From positions 10,527-62,625 of the forward strand of contig DIAS01000083.1 in assembly GCA_002415855.1 (NCBI GenBank): DNA of 52,099 nucleotides, written 5' to 3'. Positions 17,377 to 26,900 of the stretch are shown here, piece by piece. A model generated the notes under the pieces. That model was not told the origin of the DNA, made no database searches, and was given only the letters and a program-made list of their open reading frames with translations. Both the position numbers and the translations under genes were made by a program. This DNA is from Bacteroidales bacterium UBA5072 (GTDB lineage: Bacteria > Bacteroidota > Bacteroidia > Bacteroidales > UBA10428). The stretch's first letter is position 1, and every line of letters starts with the position of its first letter.

Positions 17377-20300
17377 TCAGATTTTTATGCCCATGAACAG
17401 TACATCATCCACCTGGTCGTAATTTTCCTTCCAGAGGTTGAAAGTGCTCTTCACATGATTGTATTGTTCGTCCATGGGTTTCTGGTGAATATCCTGCAAC
17501 AGGTTTTTCAGGCGTACCATTTTAAATTTCTTACCCATGGGACCGCCAAACTGATCGGAGTATCCATCGGAGAACATATAAATTGTATCACCCTTGCTCA
17601 GCTGCAGTCCTTCATCCTCGAACAGGTTATCCTCCCGGTCATAGTGTCCGCCTACCGAATTCCGGCTTCCTTTCACAAAGATCTCTTCGCCGTTACGGTA
17701 GATGATCATTGGGCGCATGGCTGATGCGTACCTTACATAATGCGTTTTCAGGTCGATCTCACAAACGATGATATCCATGCCGTCTCCCGGCTTTGTTCCA
17801 TCATCCAGATTCTGGTTCAGCGTATTTCTTAACTCGCAATCCAGCACCTGGAGAACCTGAGAAGGAGAATTGCCGGCTTCACGATTGCATATATCCTTGA
17901 TCAGCGTTGATCCGATCATCGACATAAAAGCTCCCGGAACGCCATGCCCCGTGCTGTCGGCACATACAATCGTGAATTTGTTGTTGTTTACTTTGTCGAA
18001 CCAATAGAAATCGCCACTGACGATATCCCTTGGGCTGTAAAATACAAAACAGCCTGAAAAATGCTGTTGCAGCCGTTTTACGGGTGGCAGCATGCTGGTT
18101 TGAATGCGCTTGGCATAATTGATGCTGTCCGTAATATCCCTGTTTTTAATTTCAATCTCCTCCTTTTGCTCTACAACTTCTCTGGTACGCAGAGCAAGTT
18201 CGCGCTCCAGGTACTCCTGCAATTGTTTTTGTTTATGCAGCCTGATCTTGATGAAGGCATGCACGGCTATTACAAGTGCAAGCAACGACAAAGCAATGAA
18301 CCACCATGTCTTCCAGAATGGCGGTTTGATGGTGATCCTGATGGAAACCGGTTCCTCCTGGCTGAGTCCTTCGTTGTTGTAGGAACGAATGTAAAAAACA
18401 TATTCGCCATCCTCGATCCGCGGATAGGATGCATAATTCTGTGATGTTATATCGGACCACTCCAGATCGTTGCCTTCGAGCTTATACTGGTAACGGACCG
18501 ACTGTGGGTCACTGTAATTAAGGCCGATAAACTCAATCCTCAGCTTGTAAGGACGGTAAGGCAAGACAATTTCCTTGCCGAAATCATAAGGTTTGTCGGA
18601 AATCAGCACACTGACAATATTCGTGAAAGGAGGGAGTTTCTTTTTGTTCTCCCGGGTGATATCGTAGCTGACAATGCCATCAGTAGTCCCAAAATAAAGT
18701 ACCCCGGCCTTATCAACAAAAACCGCATTAAGATTGCAGTCACCTTCCATGCCGATATTTTTGTCGTAGTTACTGACCTTCATGGTCGAAGGATTGATCC
18801 GGCTCAACCCAAGCCTGTGTCCGACCCAGATGCTGTTATCGGTGCAACATGCGAGGCTGTAACAGTAATTGGATTTCAAGCCCGAAGCGACCGTAAACTG
18901 GTAGACCGAATCGTCTTTGAAGAATACCACACCGTCGCGATCAGTACCGGCCCAGATTCCGCCCCACGCATCCTCGGTTATCGATTTGAACTTGATCTCG
19001 CCGCTGCCGGCTGAATACAGGTCAACGACTTCTCCCGTCTCGGTGAGCTGGTAAATTCCCTTGGTACGGGTGGCAAACAGCAACCGGCCCTGACTGTCGA
19101 GAAATACCTGCTCGATATTGTTGTGCGGTAACCCTTCGGCAGTAGTAAAGTGTAAAGTTTCACGAAAGTCCTTGCTGAAAATATAAATGCCATCCCTGGT
19201 ACCCAGGTAAAGATGCAGATCATCCGACGTTATGGAACTTACCTGGTTTCCCATTGAATTTGCCTCATAGGCAATCCTGCGGGTGGCATTGGTGTTAATG
19301 TCCACCAGGAAAAGGCCGTATTTCTCAGTACCGACAAAAAGCTTCTGCCCTTCAAGATAGAGGGCGGTTATCCGGTCGGCCGGTACTCCGGAAATTCTGG
19401 AGGCGGACTTGTCCAAGCCCTTTTTATACCGGAACAGGCCTTCGGATCCTCCCAGGTACATCACGTTCTGACCGGTCACAGCAACTGACAGGATATCATT
19501 TTCAAGTCCTCCGGCATCCAGTTCTAAAAACGAAAAAGCCTGCCATGTTAACAAGGTGAGTCCGCCGCCGTAGGTCGCAATCCAGATATTTCCTTCAAGG
19601 TCCTCAAACACTTTCTTAATTGCATTCTCAGTGAGTCCGTTTTGTTTGTTGAAAATAACCACGGTAGCAAAATTACCCTGCATGTCAGGAGCCCCCAGCT
19701 TAAACAATCCGCTGTGCAAGGTACTTACCCAAAGTTGTTTTTCAGAATCCTCATATACCGATTGCACATTTTCACTGCCAAGTTTCTGTGCGAGTCCGGC
19801 CTGGGTGAGAACATGATTTCCTCCATCCAGGGTCATCCTGTAAATTCCATGGTCTTCCGTGGCTATCCAGTAAGTGTTCTCGACATAGGATGGTTGAATA
19901 TCCTGAATTTTTATGTATTCGAGATCGGTAATTCTCTTGATAAGTTTTGCATTGGTGCCGGATTTATCCAATGTGTAAACAGATAAACCGTCCTGTGATC
20001 CAAGCAACATTGTGGCATCTTTTATCAGAATCGTCGTGAAATTGCCAGGCTCAATTCCGTTAACAGCAGTGACTGCGCCAGTCTCCCGATCCAGCATGAA
20101 CACGCCATTGTTGAGTGTTGTAATAAGGATACCTTTATCGGTCAGTCCGGCAAATCCGGTAACAGCACTGTTGATGTCCGCACCGGGCCTTAAGGTCTTC
20201 AATGCCTGGCCATCATAGCAGGCTATATCACCACTCTGGTATCCGAACCACAGGTTGCCCCCCGAATCGCGGTAACTCACGGCTGCGACTTCTGTGGCAA

Positions 20301-20529
20301 GGGAATCCTGCACAATTCCGGTATTGAATTCAAACCCATTGAAACGGCACAATCCCTGGCCTGTTCCCACCCAGATATACCCATGGCTGTCCTGGTTTAC
20401 GGTGTAAACAAACTGGTGTGTTATGCCTTCGTTCAGACCATAATGGCTGATCCGCAGATCCTGTGAAATTCCCGAAACAGCAAGAGCAAGAGCTGTGGCC
20501 GTTAATAGTATCCTGAATATCCTTTGCAT
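17377..20529 (-). CDS. Transmembrane propeller sensor with cytoplasmic SpoIIE-type phosphatase
   Basis: A 1050-residue signal-transduction protein. Residues 1-22 form a signal sequence. About 30-650 consist of Reg_prop-type propeller repeats (YIWVGTGQGLCRFNG, NLWFGYQSGD, LWVSTLHSGL, NIWIATYGGG, GIWAGTDRDG, SIWVGHRLGLSRIN), followed by a Y_Y_Y domain (YQYKLEGNDLEWS). One membrane segment at 742-762 (WWFIALSLLALVIAVHAF) leads to a coiled coil (about 765-800) and a PP2C/SpoIIE domain (about 812-1050) with SGDFYWFD and ADSTGHGVPGAFMSM (metal-binding Asp858). Ligand binding outside would thus control serine/threonine dephosphorylation inside. No anti-sigma factor, antagonist or kinase of a partner-switch set is adjacent. 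It follows the unknown exported gene by 11 nt and is probably co-transcribed with the adhesin locus. Confidence 0.9.
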   Translation of the reverse strand: MQRIFRILLTATALALAVSGISQDLRISHYGLNEGITHQFVYTVNQDSHGYIWVGTGQGLCRFNGFEFNTGIVQDSLATEVAAVSYRDSGGNLWFGYQSGDIACYDGQALKTLRPGADINSAVTGFAGLTDKGILITTLNNGVFMLDRETGAVTAVNGIEPGNFTTILIKDATMLLGSQDGLSVYTLDKSGTNAKLIKRITDLEYIKIQDIQPSYVENTYWIATEDHGIYRMTLDGGNHVLTQAGLAQKLGSENVQSVYEDSEKQLWVSTLHSGLFKLGAPDMQGNFATVVIFNKQNGLTENAIKKVFEDLEGNIWIATYGGGLTLLTWQAFSFLELDAGGLENDILSVAVTGQNVMYLGGSEGLFRYKKGLDKSASRISGVPADRITALYLEGQKLFVGTEKYGLFLVDINTNATRRIAYEANSMGNQVSSITSDDLHLYLGTRDGIYIFSKDFRETLHFTTAEGLPHNNIEQVFLDSQGRLLFATRTKGIYQLTETGEVVDLYSAGSGEIKFKSITEDAWGGIWAGTDRDGVVFFKDDSVYQFTVASGLKSNYCYSLACCTDNSIWVGHRLGLSRINPSTMKVSNYDKNIGMEGDCNLNAVFVDKAGVLYFGTTDGIVSYDITRENKKKLPPFTNIVSVLISDKPYDFGKEIVLPYRPYKLRIEFIGLNYSDPQSVRYQYKLEGNDLEWSDITSQNYASYPRIEDGEYVFYIRSYNNEGLSQEEPVSIRITIKPPFWKTWWFIALSLLALVIAVHAFIKIRLHKQKQLQEYLERELALRTREVVEQKEEIEIKNRDITDSINYAKRIQTSMLPPVKRLQQHFSGCFVFYSPRDIVSGDFYWFDKVNNNKFTIVCADSTGHGVPGAFMSMIGSTLIKDICNREAGNSPSQVLQVLDCELRNTLNQNLDDGTKPGDGMDIIVCEIDLKTHYVRYASAMRPMIIYRNGEEIFVKGSRNSVGGHYDREDNLFEDEGLQLSKGDTIYMFSDGYSDQFGGPMGKKFKMVRLKNLLQDIHQKPMDEQYNHVKSTFNLWKENYDQVDDVLFMGIKI

Positions 20530-20540
20530 GTGCTCAACAA

Positions 20541-21518
20541 TTATTTAGCCGCAGGTTTTTTGACTGCTATTGTGGATTTGTAGGTAGGGACCCCGCCGAT
20601 GGGTATCACATAGAAGGGCAGTAATTCGCCATACTGGTTCCGGACATTCACAACCACATTGTTGTTTTTAACCGGTGGCGTTTTCCGTTTAATGAACTGA
20701 ATATCCAGCGATGTGTTCTTCTCTTCATCAAAGATCTTGAATTCATCCTCCACCCAGTTGTCTTCACCCGATACCTTGCTGAGCTGTCCTTTCCTGGCTA
20801 CTGAGACGGTACGGATGAAGCCGTCGGAATCCCAGTCAAAGTTGGATAACTTGACCGATATGGTCCTGTCATCGACATAGGGATAGATATGCGAAACTTC
20901 GGTAGCGTTGTCATGCATCCGGAAAGAATACTCGTAGGCAAATGCATTTGCCCCTTCAACGGCTTTGTTCTCATCCATCTTGGTGGAGAGGAAGTAGCGG
21001 TAAAGGTTGCCATCGTCCCCGGCGATCCCGTCGCAGATAACCTTGAAAATATAACCGTCGAATCTTTGGACATATTCCCCTTCGGAAGGATTGAAAGGGC
21101 CGAAAGTATACCATTTGTTATCGTATTCGACCTGTGTGCCGAACGTTTTGGATGCCAGCATATTGCCGCTTTTATAGTTCCCCTTTGGGGAGGTTTCCAC
21201 GGCGTCTTTGTTGGTAAAGCACTCCTTGCCTCCAAATACCGAATAGGTCATCCTGGAATCGAAAACACCGTCGAGTTCATCGGTGGTTCCGCTGATATCG
21301 GGATCAAATACCCGGATATAAATAGGTTGCGTAAAGCTCTTGGGTATCAAGAAGAAGAACGTTTGTGAAAAATCATCATCCCCCCATGATGTTCCTGCCT
21401 TTGGAGCAAATGTCATGAGATACGGTATGTTTTCATCCCCGGCAGGTACCGGCTGTGCCTGCATGCCCACGGTTGTAAGCAATCCACAAATTAAAAATGT
21501 CACATACTTCATGGCCAC
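20541..21518 (-). CDS. Exported protein of unknown function within the adhesin locus
   Basis: The product has 325 residues, or 323 if translation starts at the second ATG (21512). A signal peptide ends near MQAQPVPAG. The mature part is acidic and aromatic, with recognisable blocks FFFLIPKSFTQPIYIRVFDPD, YKSGNMLASKTFG, NKWYTFGPFNPSEGEY and FKVICDGIAGDDGNLYRYFLS. It ends in a lysine/proline tail (IAVKKPAAK). No known catalytic motif or sorting domain is visible, so it probably stays in the periplasm or outer membrane. No family name can be given with confidence. It lies 11 nt before the sensor-phosphatase gene and 84 nt after the PD40-PKD gene. The 84-nt gap contains a 6-bp inverted repeat at 21550-21566. 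Confidence 0.8.
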   Translation of the reverse strand: MAMKYVTFLICGLLTTVGMQAQPVPAGDENIPYLMTFAPKAGTSWGDDDFSQTFFFLIPKSFTQPIYIRVFDPDISGTTDELDGVFDSRMTYSVFGGKECFTNKDAVETSPKGNYKSGNMLASKTFGTQVEYDNKWYTFGPFNPSEGEYVQRFDGYIFKVICDGIAGDDGNLYRYFLSTKMDENKAVEGANAFAYEYSFRMHDNATEVSHIYPYVDDRTISVKLSNFDWDSDGFIRTVSVARKGQLSKVSGEDNWVEDEFKIFDEEKNTSLDIQFIKRKTPPVKNNNVVVNVRNQYGELLPFYVIPIGGVPTYKSTIAVKKPAAK

Positions 21519-21602
21519 AAATCAGAGTTTCGGTTTATATTAATAGCTATACGATAAAAAATCGTAATAGATTCATTTTGCAGAAGAATCCTTATTGGGT
21601 AA

Positions 21603-23036
21603 CTACCTGGGGGAGCTAACAACTATAATTTTCCGGGTAACACAGCTTCTCTGGTCGGGTTCATCCCTGGAATCCTTTTTATTTGTTACGCCAAGTACAA
21701 GATCATAGGTGCCCGGGAAAGCGAACCGATGACTGGCGGCAGGTCCTGCCGCACGGAATCCGTCGCCATAATCCCAGTAATAATTGCCGATAGTGAAATC
21801 CTTGAGATAGGTCTCGCTCCCGTTGAGCTTGATTTCTTCGCCGGCAACTGCCTCCAGGGGTGCCTGAATATAAGCCTGTTGGATCTTTTCAACCACAAGG
21901 GTGTGACTTGACTGACTGATGAGGACTTCCTTTGTAAGCTTATCCACGATGTTGAGTTGTACCAGGTAAGTATCGGGTTTTGCAAAGCAATGCTCAGCTT
22001 CAAGAGCCCTGATCCTGGTGCCGTCCCCCAGATCCCATTCATAGGCAAAAGCAGTGGTATCCACTTCATTGTTGTTGGGTTCATAGAAAACAAAGCAATA
22101 ATCGTTTTCCTGCTGAACCGGACAATTGGCAAATGTGGGGATCGTTGAATAAACCGAGAAAATATCAGCCGAACCGGAACGGTCGGAAACAAAGTAACCT
22201 GTATCTGCTGCAGCATTCAGGATCAGACCATAGTCATCCCGGTCAGAATTGAACGGTTCGGTCAGGCGGACGGGTTTTTGCCATTCCCCGGCGATGTTAA
22301 CGGTATAATAAATATCCAGATCGCCGCGCTGGCTGTGACCCCGCGAGGCAAAATACAGCCTGCCGCTGTCGTGCATAAAAGGGAATACTTCGTTCCTGTC
22401 AGAATTGATATTGCTGCCCAGGTTTTTGGGCTGTCCCCAACGGCCATTCTCAAGCTTTGACACATAAATATCGTATCCGCCTAGGCCTCCCGGCGCATCC
22501 GAACAGAAGAACAGCAAAGTGCCGTCAGCAGAAAGACAAGGGAAACCTGTCTGGTACTTTGGACTGTTGAACCTGAACTGTGTGAGATTTGTCCATATAC
22601 CGTCTTTCATTTCAGCACTGAAAATGCCAAAAGTAGTATCTTCCCGTTGCCGGTTCCGGAAGCTCATGGTTACATCAATTGACCGTGTGAAGAAAATGGT
22701 CTTACCGTCCCTGCTGAAGGTTGAAGGACCTTCCCACAAAACTGTCGTGAGGTCCTTTGAGACCAACCGCGGGCTTTCAAATTTTCCGGGTTTTTTCTGT
22801 TCGGCCTGGTAGAGGTTTGTGAACTGATTATTGTCCAGGTCTGTATGGCTCATCAGGAAATCATGCTTTTTATCAGAGCAGAACACGATCCCGTTCTGGT
22901 AGAAAGCCGGGGCCAGTTCCTTGGAATTGGTGTTGAATGAAAGGCGCCTGGCGGTGAAATGGCTTTGCGCATACAGGCTGAAACCGGCATAACAAAGCAG
23001 GCAAACGGAAAAGCATATATTTCTGAAGGAGTGCAT
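21603..23036 (-). CDS. PD40-propeller and PKD envelope protein linked to PorP/SprF
   Basis: A 477-residue exported protein with the signal sequence MHSFRNICFSVCLLCYAGFSLYAQ. Residues about 40-310 are PD40/WD40-like propeller strands (LSADGTLLFFCSDAPGGLGGYDIYVSKLENGRW, GRLYFASRGHSQRGDLDIYYT, YGLILNAAADTGYFVSDRSG). Two PKD-like domains follow, with WDLGDGTRIRALEAEHCF at about 340 and WDYGDGFRAAGPAASHRF at about 430. It resembles the periplasmic OmpA-PD40 proteins that pair with PorP/SprF in T9SS loci, but the OmpA domain is missing and PKD domains stand in its place. It starts 6 nt after the porP stop. A role in presenting or anchoring the adhesin is inferred from context. Confidence 0.85.
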   Translation of the reverse strand: MHSFRNICFSVCLLCYAGFSLYAQSHFTARRLSFNTNSKELAPAFYQNGIVFCSDKKHDFLMSHTDLDNNQFTNLYQAEQKKPGKFESPRLVSKDLTTVLWEGPSTFSRDGKTIFFTRSIDVTMSFRNRQREDTTFGIFSAEMKDGIWTNLTQFRFNSPKYQTGFPCLSADGTLLFFCSDAPGGLGGYDIYVSKLENGRWGQPKNLGSNINSDRNEVFPFMHDSGRLYFASRGHSQRGDLDIYYTVNIAGEWQKPVRLTEPFNSDRDDYGLILNAAADTGYFVSDRSGSADIFSVYSTIPTFANCPVQQENDYCFVFYEPNNNEVDTTAFAYEWDLGDGTRIRALEAEHCFAKPDTYLVQLNIVDKLTKEVLISQSSHTLVVEKIQQAYIQAPLEAVAGEEIKLNGSETYLKDFTIGNYYWDYGDGFRAAGPAASHRFAFPGTYDLVLGVTNKKDSRDEPDQRSCVTRKIIVVSSPR

Positions 23037-23042
23037 ATTAAT

Positions 23043-23951
23043 TTAAAATATCGTCGGGTTTGACGCTTTAATCTGGTATCCGAAATTATATTCCAGGGCA
23101 ATCTCAAACGAGTTCCTGTTGTAAGCGTTTAATTCGTTTAATCCGTAATCATAGGCGATACCGACCCGTAACTGGTAGGTTATCTTGTAATCGAGCAACA
23201 TTACAATGGCCTGTTTGGTCCGGTAAGAAGCCCCTGCCCGCAAGGCATCCCTGTAAAGCAGGCTGAGCCCTGCATCGGCAATGATTCCACCGGCCTTGTC
23301 ATATTCCAAAAGCCCTGAAGGCTGCAACTTCCAGTCGCCTGCAATTTTAAATTTAATACCGGCCGTAAGGTAGTATGCATATTTTTCAAAATCGTGATAG
23401 GCTTTGACTTCGCCGGTTTCATTGGTTTCATAACCGAGGATGAGGGGAACCGAAAAGCCCGCGTAGAAATTCTCGGTATAGTAATAAGTCCCCAGGCCAA
23501 AATTCGGTAGCAGGTAACTGCTTGAATTCTCACCAAAAACGATATCATTGTTCCCCAGGTCAATGAGCTCGTATTTACCGGTTGAAAGGCCTCCCTTGAG
23601 ACCAAATGCAAGCTTTCCTTTCCCGAGGGACAAGCGGTAGGCGTAATTCAGGTAAAAACCGGTTTGTTTACGCAGACCGATGCTTTCGTTCATTACAAGA
23701 AAACCCAAAGCCATTTTTGTGTTCCTGAAGGGAGAATGAACGCCGAAAATATTATAGGAAGGAGCTCCTTCAAAACCCATCCATTGGGTACGGTGCGAAA
23801 GGCTTATACTGAGCATTTCATGGCTGCCGGTGTATGCGGGATTTACGGCCAGGCCATTGAAGCTGTAATGGCTGTAAAGCAAGGTCTTTTCCTGTGCCTT
23901 AAGGAAGGTGACAAGAGCAAGACCAAGCAATATAAAAGCTAACCTGCGCAT
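23043..23951 (-). CDS. PorP/SprF-family type IX secretion outer-membrane protein
   Basis: PorP/SprF proteins are outer-membrane beta-barrels required for secretion or surface attachment of particular T9SS substrates; SprF serves the adhesin SprB in Flavobacterium. The 302-residue product has the signal peptide MRRLAFILLGLALVTFLKAQ, the family start LLYSHYSFNGLAVNPAYTGS, and the motif LSISLSHRTQWMGFEGAPS. Barrel strands continue to a final aromatic-rich strand. It begins directly at the base after the adhesin stop, so the two are translationally close and very likely form a substrate-partner pair. Length is standard. Confidence 0.93.
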   Translation of the reverse strand: MRRLAFILLGLALVTFLKAQEKTLLYSHYSFNGLAVNPAYTGSHEMLSISLSHRTQWMGFEGAPSYNIFGVHSPFRNTKMALGFLVMNESIGLRKQTGFYLNYAYRLSLGKGKLAFGLKGGLSTGKYELIDLGNNDIVFGENSSSYLLPNFGLGTYYYTENFYAGFSVPLILGYETNETGEVKAYHDFEKYAYYLTAGIKFKIAGDWKLQPSGLLEYDKAGGIIADAGLSLLYRDALRAGASYRTKQAIVMLLDYKITYQLRVGIAYDYGLNELNAYNRNSFEIALEYNFGYQIKASNPTIF

Positions 23952-26900
23952 TTACCTGAGTATTTCAACAAATGACCTGAATTGAACTGTTTCTTCTTTG
24001 CCGGCCACTTTCATATCGATCAGATAGAAGTAGGTCCCTTCGGGCGATTCCACTCCATCGGGGTTGTGACCGTCCCAAAGATTGCCTTCCTTGTAATCAT
24101 CAGACTCAAAAACAAGGATACCTGCACTGTTGAATATCTTTATGCTGATCCGTTCCGCATTGGCGGCACCAATCTCAAAGTAATCATGGTTTGCGTCACC
24201 ATTGGGCGTAAATCCTTTCGTAATTTCGAGAGGTTCAACAGCAATTTCCATATTGTCGGATACGGGTGGACATTTACCGTTGGTGACCGTCCATTGCAGT
24301 TCATTTGCTCCCGAAAGTTCACTGATCACAGCATCAGGCAGGGTGTCATTGTTAAAAACACCGGCTCCGGATACAAGGGTCCATTTACCCGATCCGACCG
24401 GCGGAGCTGCTGCTTCAAGCTGTGTTGTGTAGCTGAAGTCAAGAACTTGATCCGGCCCGGCGTCAGGTGCCTGTGGTGGTTCATAAAAGGTAACCTCAAC
24501 CTCATCGGCATCGGAGCAATGCCAGTTGTTTTCTGTCCAGGTCAGGACACTGGTGCCATAAGCTTCCGCTGCTACGGCACTGTTTGTACTTTCAGGCGCA
24601 TCAAATGAAACATCCGTCCCGGTCCAAAGTCCTTCGGATCCCGCAACACTTTTCACCGCCTGCAATGTAGCGCTGGTTCCGCAAGCGTCGGTATTATCAC
24701 CGGCATCAGCCACAGGCACAGCATAAACAATTCCGTGGGTCACCCCCTCAAAGCCATTGATGTCTGCAAAGCATCCGCTGTCATCCTCCACCGAATACAT
24801 TGTGAACAGCTTTGACGTTGGAGGAACAAAGGCTACTGAATCCTTGGAGGAAACGATGCCGGATTTCGACTGGTTTGGAAGACCCTCACCCTGCACGGTA
24901 ACATTGAAAGGACTGTTACCGGCAACGTTGAATTTCACATACAGGGTCACCCCGGCACACACCGTATCGTTGCTATTGAGTACATCCCCCGTTGGCAAAG
25001 GATTGATCCTTACTTCAACCGCATCACTTACATCAGTGCATTCGTGAAACTCAGGTGTTGAATATACATTCCTCCTGAAATATTTTGCCGCGGTAAGGCT
25101 CAGGGTGGTAAGATGCTGTTCCGCACCGGTCACTGATTCCCAATCAGTATTGTTACTGCTTTGCTCCCAGCTGTAACTATAGGTGCCTGTGCCAAAGCCA
25201 TTCTGAGGATCCGAACCTGTCAGCGTAATGGGGGTATTGTAACAGGTATACTGGATGGTACCACCCAGAATACGGTTATTGGATATCAGGGGCATGGTTG
25301 TAACGGTTTTTGCCGCTGATGTATCGATACAGGCATTGTCGTTACCGGAGTACACAATCCTCCGGTACAGGGTGCTTTCAGTTAATATTCCGGCGGTATA
25401 TGCCGGTACATTGCTTGAAGGAATGGAAGTCCAGTTCCCGGAAAGGGTATTTGACTGCCAGGAATACGTATAGATGCCGTCCCCGCCTCCGGGTGTCAGA
25501 ACGTTAAGCATGCCCGGGCTCTGGTCTGTGCAGATGGAAGTATCGCTTGTTATAAATCCGTTATCGGTTATGAGCGGCAGGACCGTGATCTTTTCGGTGT
25601 TGCTGGTATCGTGGCAGTATTTTGTAGAGGTCACAATACGTCGGTAGTACATTGATTCCGTGAGCTTTCCCGGATCGAGCGGTGCGTTGGCAGTAAGCAA
25701 AGCTCCGGTGTTACTCCAACTGCTGTGGTTGTCCCTTGCCTGCCACTGGTAGGCATACGTGGAAGTCTTCCCGCCGGCAGGCTGCTTTCCGGTAACCAGT
25801 TTAGCATTGCTGTTGTAACAGATGGTGTCGGTACCGTTGATGAGGTTGTTGGTGATGGCGGGATAAACAAATATTTTAATCGTGCGGCTGGTGTCAAAGA
25901 TTCCTGCAGAGGTCACAACGCGCCTGTAATAAGTAGTCTGCGTAAGGGCCGGCGGTTGAAAGGTCCTTGGTGCCACCACACCCACTGCATCGGACCAGTT
26001 GTTGTTGTCGGTACTTTGCTCCCACAAGTAGATATAGGTTCCATCACCCCCCTTGGGCTGGCTGGCAGTCAGCATTTTTGGCTGAAGGCCTTCGCAAACG
26101 GTATCCACACCCCATACACTGTTAAACAGGAAACCTGTAAGCGGTGTTATAAGGTTGCTGAATTTGCGGCCTTCTGCCCCGGGACTACCTGATATACCTG
26201 ATGCCAGGCAGGTTGCGGATGCTGTACCCTGAACACCCTTTGCAGTATCAACTGTGGCCGGTATTGAAGTACCGGAATACCACAATACACCCCCGCTGCC
26301 CCCGCCACCAGAACCGGTGCAATAGGATGTACTGGTTACATTGCTACCCTTGCCTCCGTTGACTCTAACCGTAATGGCCCCGGAATATACGGTTGCATCT
26401 ATCAGCACTGTACCGCCTGCACCGCCTCCGCCACCGCTGCCGGTAGTAGCCGCGCCGCTTTCTCCGTTGGCCAGTATCGACTGCCCATTGCTCCACAAAG
26501 TGCCGGTAATAAGAAAAACTATACCTCCGCCATCACCACCTTTGGCAGGTGTTGAGGTGGATAATCTGGTACCGCTTCCGCCTCCGCCTCCCAGGATGAT
26601 CCCCTGTCCGCCGGGAGAACCGCTAACATTATATATCCCGTAACAGGCATATCCTCCCCATCCTCCCAAAGCAGGATTGGGATTTGTGCACAGGGGTGAT
26701 TGCTTGCCGCCGTCACCGCCCTGCATATAATTGCTGCCTCCCCCGCCGCCTGAATACAGTCCGTTACCGGCCCCGCCACCATTGAGGGCAAACCCGGTCC
26801 CCTTGGTATAAGGCCAGGAAGAGGTAATGATTCCTTCTCCTTTGTTACCTGACCTGCCGTTTTGAGCAGGAAGAAAATAAAGGGTGTCGCGGTGATGTGC

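Noticed and set aside
17377..20529. Hybrid two-component system (histidine kinase plus regulator) as is common with Reg_prop propellers
   Set aside because: The cytoplasmic part shows SpoIIE motifs (SGDFYWFD, ADSTGHGVPGA) and no H-box, receiver or AraC-type domain.
26341..26643. Plus-strand proline-rich frame opposite the adhesin
   Set aside because: Proline runs are the exact antisense of the GGx glycine codons in the adhesin's Gly-rich block; it is not an independent gene.
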